Shown: positions 25,206 through 37,013, numbered from the stretch's first letter. The stretch is 64,000 nt of DNA from Isoetes taiwanensis (GCA_021234155.1 JAJEKV010000013.1:22450378-22514377), one strand, 5' to 3'. Translations and numbers: made by a program. Notes: generated by a model not told the origin, from the letters alone.

Positions 25206-26250
25206 TAAGGATGAAAAGCAAGTTTATCAATCACAGGTAAACATTACAAGACGTACAAATCTCATCTAGCTGTGCACGCACAAGACAACAGCTTCCAAAG
25301 CACGAGCCTGAAGCATTATGTACTCACTCCAGCATAGGAGACAAATGATAAGAATTAATTTGAAGATACTGCATCCAATTACGGTGTCTCACTTCTTCCC
25401 TGAGGGAGGAAGAGTCATAAGCCAAAAGTAACCAACTAGACCCAAATTGATCACAGTAACCAACTAGACCCGAGATGAAATGCCTTCCGTTTATCTGGGG
25501 CCCATGCACCTGGATAGGATGCAAGGAGAACAGTTTGGCGATTTAATGTATTATTAAATGATGATGGAAGCCAAGACTGTGCTGGTTGAACTTCTGGACA
25601 AGAAAAGAGGCAACGCTCAAGTGTTTTGACATCTGAAAGGCAAAGCGGGCATATTGCAGAGTCGCGAGGATCATAGTGATGCCGCAAGGCATTTACACGC
25701 AAACACCTATGTAAGACTTGCCACCAAAGTGTACAGACACTTTAGGATGGAGCAACTTATCCCAAAGCCAGCGCCATGTGCGAGCCATATGTGATGAGGA
25801 CCCTTTCGCCCTTAAGCCCTTATGTGATTTTCTTTCATGATAAGTAGAAAATATTCCCTCCCTTAAAAATAAAGATATTGAATCCCAGCCTCTAATATTT
25901 ACAACTAAATTGCAGAGGCTTCCATAGTATTCTTTCTAAAAATGCCTTGGGGTCATGATCAAGAAGGTTGAACATTTCCCATTGATGCCTCACGATGTAC
26001 TGGGCCTTCTTGCATTTGAGAAAACTCTAGTTTTGTAGGCTTGCTTGCACTCGCAAAGCAAGATGAGTGACCAATCGAAGCAAGCATTTAAGTTCCTTAC
26101 ATTCAGCATCAAACCACCAGTTCTGTCAAAAACCCATGTGTGAGGGCTTCCATGGAGGGAATCTCCCAAAACATCTCTTGACAATAGTGGGGAGTACAAT
26201 GATCAACTCGCCAAACTGTTGCTTTAATATGGAGAGTTGCAAAATTCCTG
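25206..26250 (-). mobile_element. 5'-truncated LINE remnant with zf-RVT domain, minus strand
   Basis: The minus-strand frame at 25702-25451 reads LRVNALRHH and then CPLC, LERCLFSCPE, the zf-RVT finger found at the C terminus of plant LINE ORF2. A frameshifted fragment just upstream (about 25700-25800) supplies the usual preceding helix. Further upstream, 25860-26200 holds broken frames that may be RT thumb. The plus-strand run TTTTTTTTTAAGGATG at 25200-25215 is the expected position of a minus-strand poly(A) tail. No TSD was found. Confidence 0.6.
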
Positions 26251-26718
26251 CTAACTCATCTAGAGCATCTCGGTTTAGGACTCTACATGATCTAGTCCAA
26301 GCGCTTGAGGCAAGCGGTAACGGATTCCGACGGATCCGGACGCAGCCGCCATATTAGCCAAGGAAGTGGGTTGATTGTCCTAATCCACCTCTTCGCCTCT
26401 ACTATTTGTGTCGACTTACGCGTAGGACAGGTGCGCATCTCGTACTTTTGTCGATCCCCGCCACCGATATTTAACCTCAGAAGTCCAAGCTCTATCTGCA
26501 ACAATTATCACGCAACAAAGCAAATAAATGCAGATCGTGCCCCTTGGCCGGTCCTGATCCCTTTTGGACTGCTTCTCCCTTCTCCGTGCCTCCTTCTTCT
26601 TCCTTCACGGGCCCTCCTCCCGGGGCCATTCTACACTTTCTCCTTGCTTTCTCCTGTTATCCCGAGCAAAGAGAACCACTGAGAAAGACTGAATTTTAGT
26701 CAAGAATAGCCAAAGTAG

Positions 26719-26741
26719 CCAATAGAATAGAATAGAATAGA
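26719..26741. repeat. (AATAG)n microsatellite
   Basis: About four AATAG units. On the minus strand it follows GGTCCCATAGGCCAATTGG, which resembles the GGCTCCATGGCC 3' end of the LINEs in this window, so it may be the tail of another LINE fragment. Confidence 0.6.
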
Positions 26742-26799
26742 TTTTTGATCGTCCACGGAGACCAATTGGCCTATGGGACCCAAACAAAAGAGAGCAAAG

Positions 26800-27388
26800 A
26801 AGCGATATCACAGATTAAAACCCCACCGAAAGGTTTTCGAGGGAAAAAACCTTAGCAGTAATAAGTATGCTAGAGCCTCTGCTCTAGCAAAATCTCAAAT
26901 TCAAGGGAAAAGATAGATTTAAGAATTGGCTAAGGAAGGAATTTGAGAATTCTTAACAAACTGAAAGATTCTCCAATCAATCAGCTCTCACAGCAAGAGC
27001 TTAGGCTAAGGATTCAAGCTATAGAATTACAGATTAAGAATGAAGGTCACGCTCAGGTCGTTGTAGAAATTTGGTTTGCGTATGTTGTTTGAGAAAATTG
27101 GTTGCGGTTAAGCCGATCCCCAAATTGTTGGTGTCTGCTCTTATATAAGGATTACTGATCTTTTACAAAAGGCCTTTATGTTGCACAAGCCCTTTTTATC
27201 ACCTTTGACTCCATAAAGGTAGTTGCTTAAACTAGATGTCCCTTTTTAATTTCCAAGGCCATATGTGATATTAATTGCTATCTTAACAAAGATATATCAC
27301 CTAGATACTTGGGTCCAAAACTTGCAATCTAACTTTCTTTCTCGTTCTCTTCCCATAGCCAGTCCCTCGAGCACCACCATATCAATTC
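26800..27388 (-). repeat. Probable LTR (3' or solo), minus strand
   Basis: In minus orientation it begins TGATATGGTGGTGCTC directly after a purine tract, AGGAAAGGGAGGAAT, as expected for a polypurine tract and 3' LTR. A TATA box (TTATATAAG) lies at about 27138-27147. The downstream U5-like part contains CCTCGAAAACCTTTCGGTGG, similar to many plant copia LTR ends. The exact far end and a second LTR were not found. Its TGATATGG start is shared with the TRIM at 14054-15008. Confidence 0.45.
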
Positions 27389-27403
27389 CTCCCTTTCCTG
27401 GGA

Positions 27404-28260
27404 TTGATCGTCCCCGATCAAGGAATTATATGGCAAATTAACACAACCAAGTCCATGGTTGCAACCCTGATTGAGTCTACAATCAGAAATAATCAAGTCC
27501 ATCCCTAGACTTTAAGAATATAGAGGATCAAAATCAAACAAATACATCACAATTCCTTAAGAATCGAAGTTTTTGGGTAGGCATAAGGGTTTAGCAAGGA
27601 ATGCCTTAGAATCCCCAAGGCAAGTTGTCTGCAAATTTCAAAATTTTAAGCTTAGTTGTGGCTTATTGGGAGGAAATATTCAAGAGAATGAAGCATAAAC
27701 CAAGCATAGTATAAAATTTTGTTAGGAGTCAAACTCAAAATAATTCTTATCTGAGGGTAGCCAAAGACATGGCTTCAAATAAAATTCTAGAATCCATATA
27801 AATTGGAAAACCTTGTATGACAAATACATGAAAACTCTATCTCAACCCTTTTACCTATCATTGTGTTATACCCTAGACACAATCTTAAGGCTTGCAAGTT
27901 TTTAAACTTTTATAAGGTCAATGGTCCATTAATTCAATGTTCTTCTATGGGCTCTGGCCGATAATACAACCTGCACAAAATTCTAAAGTTCCAAATTCTC
28001 AAGGGTAGAATCATGAGCTTCAAATTTCAAAAGAATTTTTGTCTTAAAACCTAGACATACAAGTCGCATGTAATTAAAGTGGGTCAGATCCTGACGTTTG
28101 GGCCTAATGCTGAAAATGGAACTCATACAAAAAAAAAAAATGGAATTGAATGCTTGAATAGAAATACACATCATACACCAAGAACCGGGTCACTTACTTT
28201 CCTCATAAAATTTACAAACCACAAGTTGAGAAAGTTTTCAAGATTTTCAAGTACTGTTTA
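27404..28260. other. No supported gene; possible degraded LTR-element interior
   Basis: This lies on the internal side of the putative LTR but shows no pol motif I can recognise. Frames are short. Confidence 0.35.
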
Positions 28261-28265
28261 CAAAT

Positions 28266-28460
28266 AGGAGTAGAGAGAGGAGGGGTAGGGACCGGGAGAG
28301 GGAGGGGCAAAAGAAAGGGGCAATGGGAGCACATGAGTTAGGGAAGGGCGAAAAGGGGAAGTTGGGGAAGGGGAAAAGAAGTTGGAGACAAGGGGGAAGA
28401 GCGAGGAGCGAGGGAAGGGCACATGAGTCGAAAGGGAAGTCGAGAATGCGAGGAAGCAAG
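28266..28460. repeat. Polypurine-rich tract
   Basis: About 190 bp on the plus strand that is overwhelmingly A and G, built from GGGGAAG/GGGAGAG-like units with only scattered pyrimidines. It is capable in principle of triplex-type structure. No gene is attached. Confidence 0.7.
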
Positions 28461-28726
28461 CAATATTACCATGCTTTTGAGATGATTAATTATTAAAAAA
28501 AAAAAAAATTATTAATTTAATCAAATATAAATTAAATTAAATCAATACTCTACTAGAACCTTTCTCGACCCACTAGTCGAGAAGGCATCATCAATCATCA
28601 TATTAATATCAGATCAGAGAAGTTTGCCTTTGCTTCAGACCAGAATCAGAATTGCCATGTAGGAGGAAAGGGAAAATCACATCTGAGGATGCTTGGCAAG
28701 TTACATCTGGGCTCCTGCTCCTAATT

Positions 28727-29329
28727 TCAAACGGCTCTGCCCTTCAAATTGATGTGGAGCAATGCTTTACCAACGAATTTCTCATCAACGAAACTGCTTG
28801 AAAGAAATGACAGCAGTGCCTCAAGTCCTTCTCCGCCATTAAATTCAAACTGGAAATGGGTGCATGCCTTAACTCCACCTCCGGTTATGGCGTTGCCAGA
28901 GCTGCCTTGTCTCTCACAATAGTTCTCCCAAAGACTCATTTTCGCCTTCCTCTTCCTTCTTCTTGCCTTCGGGGATAACATTTTGCATTTGCTCTGCATC
29001 AGAACTGCACTGGCATGGCAGACAAAATGGTGCGGATGCTGTAACATAAGTTGTGCTACTCTTAGGGTGCTTTCCCATGAGCAGAAAACCTCGAGGTTTC
29101 TTGAAGGGCTGGTCTGCTTTTCCGGCGATGTTCCCATGAGCTGAGAACCGGAGTGGCTGAGGTTAAGAACCTCATTTAGAAAATAATCCTGAGGAATACT
29201 TTTGGACCTGGGCCTGACCTCATCCAATGGGAAAGCACCCTTACTGTATGGTCCAGATTTAAAACCTGGCCGCCTGACATCTAAAACTCTTCCGTTTTCT
29301 ATGCCGCAAGAACTGAGCATGGCTGCCAT
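28727..29329 (-). CDS. Unrecognised 200-codon open frame
   Basis: This is the longest open frame in the window not explained by a mobile element. It begins MAAMLSSCGIEN, has a basic cluster KARRRKRKAKMSLWENY near residue 125, and ends FVGKALLHINLKGRAV before TGA. I recognise no domain. The first residues are not clearly a transit peptide. Alternative frames across part of the region also look coding-like, which weakens the case. It could be an exon of a plant gene whose preceding exon is the segment at 29410-29570, or chance. Confidence 0.25.
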   Translation of the reverse strand: MAAMLSSCGIENGRVLDVRRPGFKSGPYSKGAFPLDEVRPRSKSIPQDYFLNEVLNLSHSGSQLMGTSPEKQTSPSRNLEVFCSWESTLRVAQLMLQHPHHFVCHASAVLMQSKCKMLSPKARRRKRKAKMSLWENYCERQGSSGNAITGGGVKACTHFQFEFNGGEGLEALLSFLSSSFVDEKFVGKALLHINLKGRAV

Positions 29330-29409
29330 CAGGCTCCTACATGCTGCTACCTTATTTTTTAAATGTCGTTGTAAATCAACCTTTCAAGCCAGCTCCCAGA
29401 TCTAACAGG

Positions 29410-29570
29410 TTATTGGCGCTTGGGAAAGCCAATATTGTCCAGAAACTCCCAGTTTGGCCGCAACCTCTCTTTCACATTTGCAGCTGATAATTGTTTACAT
29501 CTGTTTATCATGGAAACTATGCAATCTTCTTTAGACTGGAAAAAAGCTAGTGGGCCGGGATCGTCAGCTG
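29410..29570 (-). pseudogene. Possible mTERF-family fragment
   Basis: An open minus-strand segment with an upstream AG that could be a splice acceptor reads DCIVSMINRCKQLSAANV and then RPNWEFLDNIGFPKR before TAA. The spacing and content (an RCK-L helix, NWxFL, xIGF, KR) resemble the first repeat of plant organellar mTERF proteins, where such a segment precedes the LPxVV-CP motif. The continuation is missing because of the stop. Family assignment is from memory of motif style only and could be wrong. Confidence 0.3.
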
Positions 29571-30039
29571 CACTCACCATAGCCATAGCAACTCATGAAG
29601 GGCCCAACTTCGCCGTGCACCTTAGGGCTTCAGTATGTAGCAGCTCGGGCTTGTTCCCGGTGTTTCTTTTTTCCTGCAGATCTAGCAAAAAGGGGGCTTA
29701 AGAACACTGGGCTATGGCGACCGTTTAGGCGACCCCTTAGGGCTTCAAGAACAGGGCTACGGCGATTGCTTAGGGCACTCGACTTGGTTTTGAGTGTTGA
29801 AGACGAATCTGGTCACGGATTATACAAGCTGGAAAGCTGGATCGATCTGTTGTTTCATGAAAGAGATCCGACAAAGCACCAAAGCTATAGCTATGGAAAC
29901 ATGGTATGTACCAAATTTCAAACTTCAAGTATGGGCGCCCAAAGATATGTACCAAAACTTCCAAGTATGGGCGGGAAAAGAAAGTGGTAATAGTATATTA
30001 AAAGGCTTTGAAAAAAGGGAAAGACCTATTTTTTTCATA

Positions 30040-30390
30040 CAAGTATACATAGAAAGATACGGTATCCATTAAAAAATATATGCCGAGGGTTTATTTTTTC
30101 ATATGCACTCATGGAAACTGCATAAGATATGGTGTCCATTAGAAAATACATAGGATTATATAGGATAGGTTATTGTGTTTATTAGAAAATACATGGGATA
30201 TGATGACCAATTGCTTAGGGCATTCGGCTTGGTTTTGGGGTTTTAAAAAAGCTATTTTTTGAAAAAGCTATGGGTAAACATGGATATACGTATACCTAGA
30301 AAATGCATAGGATATAGTGAGTATTAAAAAATACATAGAAAATACATAGGATATTGTATTCGTTAGAAAATACGTAGGATATGGTGCGTT
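30040..30390. repeat. Degenerate AT-rich repeats (AAAATACATAGGATAT units)
   Basis: Five or more irregular copies of a unit like TTAGAAAATACATAGGATA are spread over 350 bp, with variable spacers. Confidence 0.65.
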
Positions 30391-30590
30391 CGAAATTCAG
30401 GGTACATTAGGAGAATTAGGTCAAATTAGTCATAATTTGTCCTCCATGATATTCTAGAAACCATATTTATAGGCAAGTGGGTTCGCCACGCTATTGCATT
30501 TTAGTCAGATTTGAACAAAGGTATAGTAATATGATATGGTATTTGAAAGTTATTTATTTTTGACCTTCTTGCACCTGCGTTGCCTTTCTA

Positions 30591-30877
30591 GACTCGCGAG
30601 TCGAGAAAAGGCCTCAGACCCGCATTTTTCACTTTGAGCTGCCCTTCTTGACTCATGAGTCGAGAAAGGCCCTCGCCCACGCTTTTACTCTAAAGTCTGT
30701 ATTTTAATCCGGGGAAGTCAAAGGCCCTTCCAAAAAAAAAAAAAAAAGGTATTCTACTTGAAAAAAAATTACAATTTTTTTTTTTTTGGTGGGGAGGGGG
30801 TCTAAATCCACGTTTCGACCGACGAGTCGAGAAAAACCCTCACTCTCGAAGCTGCCTTTTCGACTCATGAAGTCGAA
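30591..30877. repeat. Cluster of TCGAC/GTCGA palindromes
   Basis: Four short palindromes lie at 30591-30602 (GACTCGCGAGTC), 30650-30661 (GACTCATGAGTC), 30815-30830 and 30859-30877 (TTCGACT/AGTCGAA). Most are followed by GAGAAA and a CCTC tract. A fifth, with an 8-bp stem TTCTCGAC/GTCGAGAA, lies at 28562-28583. The centres differ while the stems are kept. Confidence 0.7.
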
Positions 30878-30899
30878 AGTCCCTCAGACCTGCCTTTTT

Positions 30900-32150
30900 C
30901 AAAACTGGCCTTCGGAACTGGTTCTTATTTTATTTGTATTATCTGTAGCATCACTTGACTAACTTGATTTTTCCTTTTGCAGTCCACATCGCGAACAGAA
31001 AGGACATGATCGGGAGCAATGGAAAGACTCGTTCCTTGAATAAAGAGGACGGGAAGACAGTGACAATTGATGTGGCGATTGCATACAAATTTCTATAAGC
31101 TTGGTTATTGGTTGACTTGCCATCTTCGAAGAATAGGGTTACCATCTTATCGAACTTTAAAGATGGTGGATAGAAAGTTCTTCTTGATTGTTTTTTATGA
31201 TGCTGCTGCTATTGAGCAACTGGTGGCACGTGGTGTTTACCCAATGTTGTTTTGTAGCATCTGACTCTGGAGCTTTTCCAATTACTAATATTTCAGTTGG
31301 TGCAATTAATGATTTTGCAGCCCCTGATGGACCTAACGATATAGTTATATCAGTTAGCAAAAGTCTCGCACCTTCTTCGGCCGCTTCTAGCTCTCAAACC
31401 GCCATCTTCTTCTATTTCTTCAATTTTTCTTCCATGTTTGAGCCCTCGTGACTACGCGTCAGGTTTTGCATCGGCGAGATGTCCTGTTTGGTGATTTGGA
31501 AGTGGAAGCTGGCATCTGTTCATATTCAAGCTTTTCATGGTCAATACCATATGTAAACAAAGTCGATGCAGATGGTTCAGCAATGTTAGTGATGGAAGAT
31601 TGCATGCATAATTCTGGATATAAACATCATCATCTGGAGACAAATAAATGATCTAAATGTTAATACACATAAAAGCAAAACTCAGTGTTAATAAACATGA
31701 AAACAGAACTTAAACATGAGAAATATCAGGTACATTCTGGTACATTCATCTGGTACATGTACATCTCATGTATAGAAAATGTATCAAATGTACGTAACGA
31801 CATCTCATGTACATATGCAGAGAGAGAGAGAATATAGACCTATGGCCAAAAAATGCACATATATGTAACAAAGGTACATAGATATGAATCATCTATAGAT
31901 GCACTCCAACCACAGGAACACATGCGTCCAAAAAAAGAACATGTACATCTACTTGCAGATGTAGACTCAATTAAATCCATGTACAACTAATACATAAAAC
32001 AAATCATACATCTATAGTCCAAGCTAAAAAATAGAAGCATCAATAAACAAGCAAATATATGCTTATGTACCCCTGCTTGCAGATGTACAATAAAAAACAT
32101 ACATACAAGGAACAACAATGCGCTAAAAGGCATACATGTAAAACTATATA
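30900..32150. other. No supported gene; ACATGTAC-rich stretch
   Basis: Short frames only. 31680-32120 is rich in TACATGTAC-like words and a GAGAGAGAGAGA run (31821-31832). I cannot assign it to any element. Confidence 0.4.
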
Positions 32151-32249
32151 TATTACAGTAACAAATATTTTTGTTGAGGGACGTCAGACTTTATTCAATC
32201 AAAGAGTCAAATACAAGTATAAATGCAGAGACAGGAATAAAATCTCAGC

Positions 32250-33638
32250 GGATAAGCAGAGACCCACCGAGTGAAGCAACCTGCCTAAGCATAAGAGTGC
32301 ACATCCAAATACTCCTCAAAAATCAATCGCCTCTTGCGAGGGGCAAGTGAAGAACAATGATACGACTTTACAATGTAACCTTGAGCAACAAATATGAATC
32401 AAGAGCAATCTAAGATTAAACATTTAGAGTAATACATACCTTGTCCAGCAGGGAAACCAAGCTGATTTTGAATGTCCTCATCCCAGATGCAGCCTTTTAT
32501 GCAATTCCGTTTTTCATATATGAGATAAGACAAGCAAAAGAAGCAATAAGGATCTCTGCAAGGAGCCAGCAGCACCAAACCAGATTTGCCAAAGCCTTGG
32601 CCACATCAGGTACACGAATTGAATGAGATGAACTGTTATACAGAAGTAGCTCCAAGAGGATTTGGCCTCGGGTGAGGAGCAATAGGTCCTGCTCTCCCCA
32701 TGAAATTCAAAATATGTGAATGCCTTTGTTGAACCAGTTCCATGCAGCTAAGTTTCTCCTTTGCTTGTTGAATTAAACTTTCATGTTTTTCAATGTTCTC
32801 TAGTTGCTTCCTGCAAACCAATCTCCAGCTTAGCACAGTGCTGCTCCTTTTCTATTCTATTCATAACCAAGTCTTCCAACTTATATTTCAACACTCCATA
32901 GCTAACTTAATTTCCGGCAGGATCATTGCCCAATTTGTCAAATTCCAAATTTGTATCATTTATTTTTAAGAAAATCTGCTGCAAATCTTCTTCCATCATG
33001 TCCTTTCTACCCTCAATCCAGCTGATCACCTTCAAAGCATCCCTCCTTTTTGCTTCCAGTGCTTCCGTTTCATTCAACAGGTTAATTTTCTCCTCTTAAC
33101 TATGCTTAAGTAACTGGTTTTATTATGTCAACATCAGATTTAGAATAGCCCAGAGCCCTAGCATTCTGATGCAATACCACCTCCTGCCTGATGTTTGAGG
33201 ATTTTCCTGTTGTAGGTTCCTCTGTATTATCTGAAGTTTTGGCAAGATCCTTGGCAGTCTTAGCAACATCCACTCAATCAACAAGGCGTTCCTTCAAATG
33301 AAGAGCAAATGCCCGAGCAAAATATGTAGAAATATAGTGGTTTGTTACTTGCTTCTTGCCATAAACCAATTCATAATATTTAAAAATTCTTCTTTCTATG
33401 GGTTCTCGAACTCAAGTTCGTTGAATCCTCTTCTATTCTTTGGAGTCTGCACCCCATATCTCGCTCATAATTTCCTCCAAGATGGGCATGTAGATCTAAG
33501 ATATTTTTCACTTGAGGTCTTTGGCTTGGATCACCGCCAAAAGTTTTTTACCGTAATTTTCCAACGTTTTAATTGTTGATTTTTTGGTTCTGTGTGGTGA
33601 AGAGCAAGCACCGAAATGGGAATGGATTTGGAGGCCAT
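32250..33638 (-). pseudogene. Unrecognised gene with coiled-coil segments, broken
   Basis: Successive minus-strand frames look coding: a possible start MASKSIPISVLALHH at 33638, then FALHLKERLVD, DVAKTAKDLAKTSDN, LHQNARALGYSKSD, a helical stretch LNETEALEAKRRDALKVISW, LVMNRIEKEQHCAKLEIG and ENIEKHESLIQQAKEKL, and PIAPHPRPNPLGA. Further on, WDEDIQNQLGFPAGQ is followed by GTATGT, a plausible intron donor. The frames need several shifts to join. I do not recognise the family. Charged heptads suggest a coiled coil. A LINE ends about 83 bp upstream of the putative ATG. Confidence 0.45.
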
Positions 33639-33720
33639 AGTTGGATCAAGAATTGGTGAATGGGAGGCAGAGAGAATGCAAATGGGGATAACGAAGGCTG
33701 AGGCAAAAGTTGATTATATA

Positions 33721-33727
33721 TTATTAT

Positions 33728-33758
<31 letters not shown>

Positions 33759-33764
33759 TGGAAC

Positions 33765-33836
<72 letters not shown>

Positions 33837-33868
33837 TCAATGCCCTGGGGCCTTGAAGGCCATGGAGC
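33721..33868 (-). repeat. LINE copy 2 3' end: (TAA)n tail and stem-loop
   Basis: About 110 bp of TTA/ATA units with one short interruption (ATGGAACAT at 33758-33766), followed by GGCCTTGAAGGCC and CATGGAGCCCC. Confidence 0.85.
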
Positions 33869-34162
33869 CCCAATAATCATTATCTTTACAATTTCAATAT
33901 GAATGCACGATGCTCTTCAACGCTTTTTATATATGAACCTATTTTAACCAAATCTAAAAGTAAATAGAGATTGAAAATTCTCCACATGGATATCGAAAAT
34001 TATCCCCGATAACCTTATATGCGCAAGAGGCCCGAAAAAATATGATCTTCATCCTCAATGCCGCTTTGTGTTGCAGAGTTTACAAAGCCGATTTTCTGCT
34101 TTGGAATCTTGACCACCGCCTGTTTCACACTCTAACACGTGAGAACCTGACCCGATATCTTG

Positions 34163-35529
34163 CTATAATTTGCCCGAGCCTCTTTGGCATATTTGTGGAG
34201 AGATACCTTTGGTCACCATAATGTTCCATCTGGATTGACCTGATAGCCTATAGTGTGACATCCCCTTCCCTTGTTTTGCCCATATGACACGGATTGCAAG
34301 CCGCTCCGCCATTGCTCGAGTCTCCTCCTTGTCATCGCTGGCTGTTCGCCTCACTCCCAAACGGCTTGCCCATTCTTTCATATCATGAAACCACCCCTGA
34401 TTGGTTGATGCCAATAAAGCTTGATGTGATAACATGCTGTTTGGCTGTCCTCGAACTCTATTGACAAAATTAATTGTCTGATAGAGAGCTTCTAATTCAA
34501 GAGGAAACACTCCTGCCTCGGCCATCATTATTATTGTGTATGGTATGGTATTTCTATACCCAGACTCCACACAAGAAGAGCTCGACTAATTCAATCTGTC
34601 CCCATAGCTTCTGCGAAATACGGGCCCCCAAATTGGTGAGCCATACAAAATCACTGTCTGAACCAAGGTTTTATACAGGTGTTTCTTCAGTTGCCAGTCA
34701 TTGAGGAACAATCTTGAGCACTTTGAAAGCATGGCATATGCTGATTTCTGCCACCCGCTTTCTTATGCACTCCTTCCGGCTATATTTAGAAGCAAAATCA
34801 ATGCCTAAGTATTTGAAACATTCCAATTGTCTCATCTCATGTCCCTTATATTGAAAACTTGGCCCGCCCCTCGGGTTCCAAAACTATGATTTTTGTCTTT
34901 GCCACATTCACTCTCATTCGCTTTTTTCCGTACAAATTGTTCCAACTTGTCTAAATGAGCTTGCGTAATCTTTCTTATTAGCTAGTAAAACCACATCATC
35001 CGCATATAATAACAATTGTATGACATAACCCCAAGCAAAGTACCGATAGAGCATGTGCACGCAACCATTCAAGTTCATTGATGAAGAGCCCAACAAAGTA
35101 GGTGACAATGGGCAGCCTTGGCGGACCCCAATGGTATTTCCGACCAATGTGCTCACATCCCAGTTAATGTCACCAAAACTTCGGGGAGTATAACCTAGAT
35201 ATCGCTCCTTTGAGTTCATCGTGACACCTAATCGTGTCATTCTCTCTAAAACCACTTTGGTATTGAGAACGCTTTGTTCCGTTTCTTCACCCCATATGCT
35301 CAATTTACTCTCAAAGAACGTGCCTAAAAGCTTGGTGAAAGTGCTCCCAATTAAAACCGGTTCTATCGCTTTTGTGCCAATTTCTTGTCTCCTCGCTTTT
35401 ATAAATTGGATGTCGATTCACCCTCCAACTGCCGGAAGCCCATATCCGAGGCTTTTGATTTAACAAACGTGTCGGAATGGTAAGGGTCCTGATGGCCTCC
35501 CCATTTAAACAATTCAATGCACAAGCCAT
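34163..35529 (-). pseudogene. LINE reverse transcriptase (copy 2)
   Basis: Minus-strand frames carry GNTIGVRQGCPLSPTLLG and YADDVVLLANKKD (the catalytic YADD), then the KxxYAMLSKCS-like thumb and, at 34163-34570, the YRNTIPYTIIMMAEAGVFPL block shared with the RT at 55567-56693. Motif A has been lost between about 35160 and 35350 by a deletion that joins unrelated frames. Multiple frameshifts are present. Confidence 0.75.
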
Positions 35530-35757
35530 CTACATCGAGTGCCTTATTGTTATCCATTTTCGATAATGTCTCCTCGACGCCTCGAGAAACATATTTATGT
35601 TGGTGGCCGAAAATTGCATGTTTTATGTCTCTTCAATAGCATAGATACTTTTAACTAAACTTAGGAGTTCATCAAAATCCAGATTAGGGCGCTATTGGTC
35701 TTCCTTGTAATGCTCTCCAAAAGGTCTTTGAGATTCCATAAGTTGATCTCGTTAATT

Positions 35758-36702
35758 TTAGTCAGCCGGTTCCCGAAAAAGGCTCGCTTTTTTTTGTCTT
35801 ACCAATGCTTTATACCACTTTGGCTTCAGATGCGCTTTTGCGGCGCTTTTGCTCATGCAGCGACAATCAATATCCCACCATGCATTGATAGGTATACCAA
35901 GTGGCCATTTCACGGTGTAGCCGAAGCGCTCGCTTCGGCCTAAGACGGATAATCTGGGAGAATTGCCGGCATCCGCCTGAAGTTCCCCTTTCCATGTCAT
36001 GGAGGACATCAACCTCTCCACTTGGCTTTCATATATTCCGTTAAAGTGCATATTGAACCTTAAGCCTCGGTTGGAACATAGTGTCATTCGCCATTGTGGT
36101 GCATGCCACCTTATTTCTACAAACAAAGGCTTATGATCCGATTTCGGTAGTTTCTTACCTAGTCTAAAATCTTGAATTACATCACCATTTCTTGCTAATA
36201 GATAGTCTATGGTATTTGGATCCAAAGATGGTTTAACGCATGTAAAATCTCCGAAAGCACTCAAACATGCTTGTACCATTCAGAATTTTCAAATTGCGCA
36301 TTGTACACATATCTCTAGGAGCATTTAAGCCCATGAAATTCTTGGTGGTATCTTCGATGTCCTCACGAAACAATGGTTCTTCCACCTCCTATAATGGACA
36401 TCTATGATATTTTCGAATTTTATAGATTGCTTGTTACCTGTTCTTGCATTGAAGTCTCCCAACAGCAAAACTTCTCCATTTTTACCATGCTTCAAAGCTT
36501 CTGTACAAAGTGCCTGGAATGGGCCTGATTTATCAAAACCTGGCTTATCATATGTGCTTGCATTGATAGGGGCAAAATAGCTGACTTCCAAATAAATATC
36601 TTTAATCTTTAGCCATAAAAATTGCTTATTTATATCTGCTGATATCAATTGGAGTTCCTGTGCTATTTCCTTCATACTATATATAATCTCTGTGCTATCC
36701 AT
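35758..36702 (-). pseudogene. LINE endonuclease (copy 2), 5'-truncated
   Basis: The upstream frame (36702-36325) carries VSYFAPINASTYDKPG and the catalytic GDFNARTG block. The downstream frame (36279-35758) carries NTIDYLLARNGD and the SDHKPL block with catalytic Asp and His. They are separated by one frameshift near 36300. The first catalytic Glu block is missing because of truncation. Confidence 0.8.
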
Positions 36703-36720
36703 GCTAAGGGGTTACCATCA

Positions 36721-37013
36721 TGCCAAAGGATTTGTCCTTGGCAAGGAGGATTCGAGGAGACCACACACATAGCCCCATTAAGCCACTTTGTAAATCATTT
36801 TATTGTATATATTTCGAATTAAAAAATCTCAAATTTTGTGCATAATTCCTTGTTGTGATTAATTCTTAAGTATTAAAAAAAATTAACAATAATAATATAA
36901 TTAATATGACATCTGACGCTGACGTCAGCATATTTTTTAAAATAAAGTGATACTAAACAAACTTTAGGGTTTCATTTGCTCTCTTGCTCCTCCTCCACGT
37001 CCCTCTTGTGCAA
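36721..37013. other. Junction between LINE copy 2 and the next element
   Basis: AT-rich, with no gene. It contains the inverted repeat TGACGCTGACGTCAGC (36913-36928). Confidence 0.4.

Larger units (their letters stand above)
33721..36720 (-). mobile_element. 5'-truncated L1-like LINE (copy 2), minus strand
   Basis: Same family as 16257-20172. It has the 3' tail of about 110 bp of TAA units (33721-33834), the stem-loop GGCCTTGAAGGCC (33849-33861), RT, and endonuclease truncated within its first third. I could not find a TSD. The long homogeneous tail suggests either recent insertion or later microsatellite expansion. Confidence 0.85.

Noticed and set aside
30040-30390. CRISPR-like array of short repeats
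   Set aside because: Units are degenerate, AT-rich and irregularly spaced in plant DNA; no spacer structure.
33569-33880. 103-codon minus frame with long poly-Ile
   Set aside because: It is the (TAA)n tail of LINE copy 2 read in one frame.
36913-36928. GACGTCAGC-containing inverted repeat as a regulatory operator
   Set aside because: A single short palindrome with no gene clearly attached; chance is adequate.
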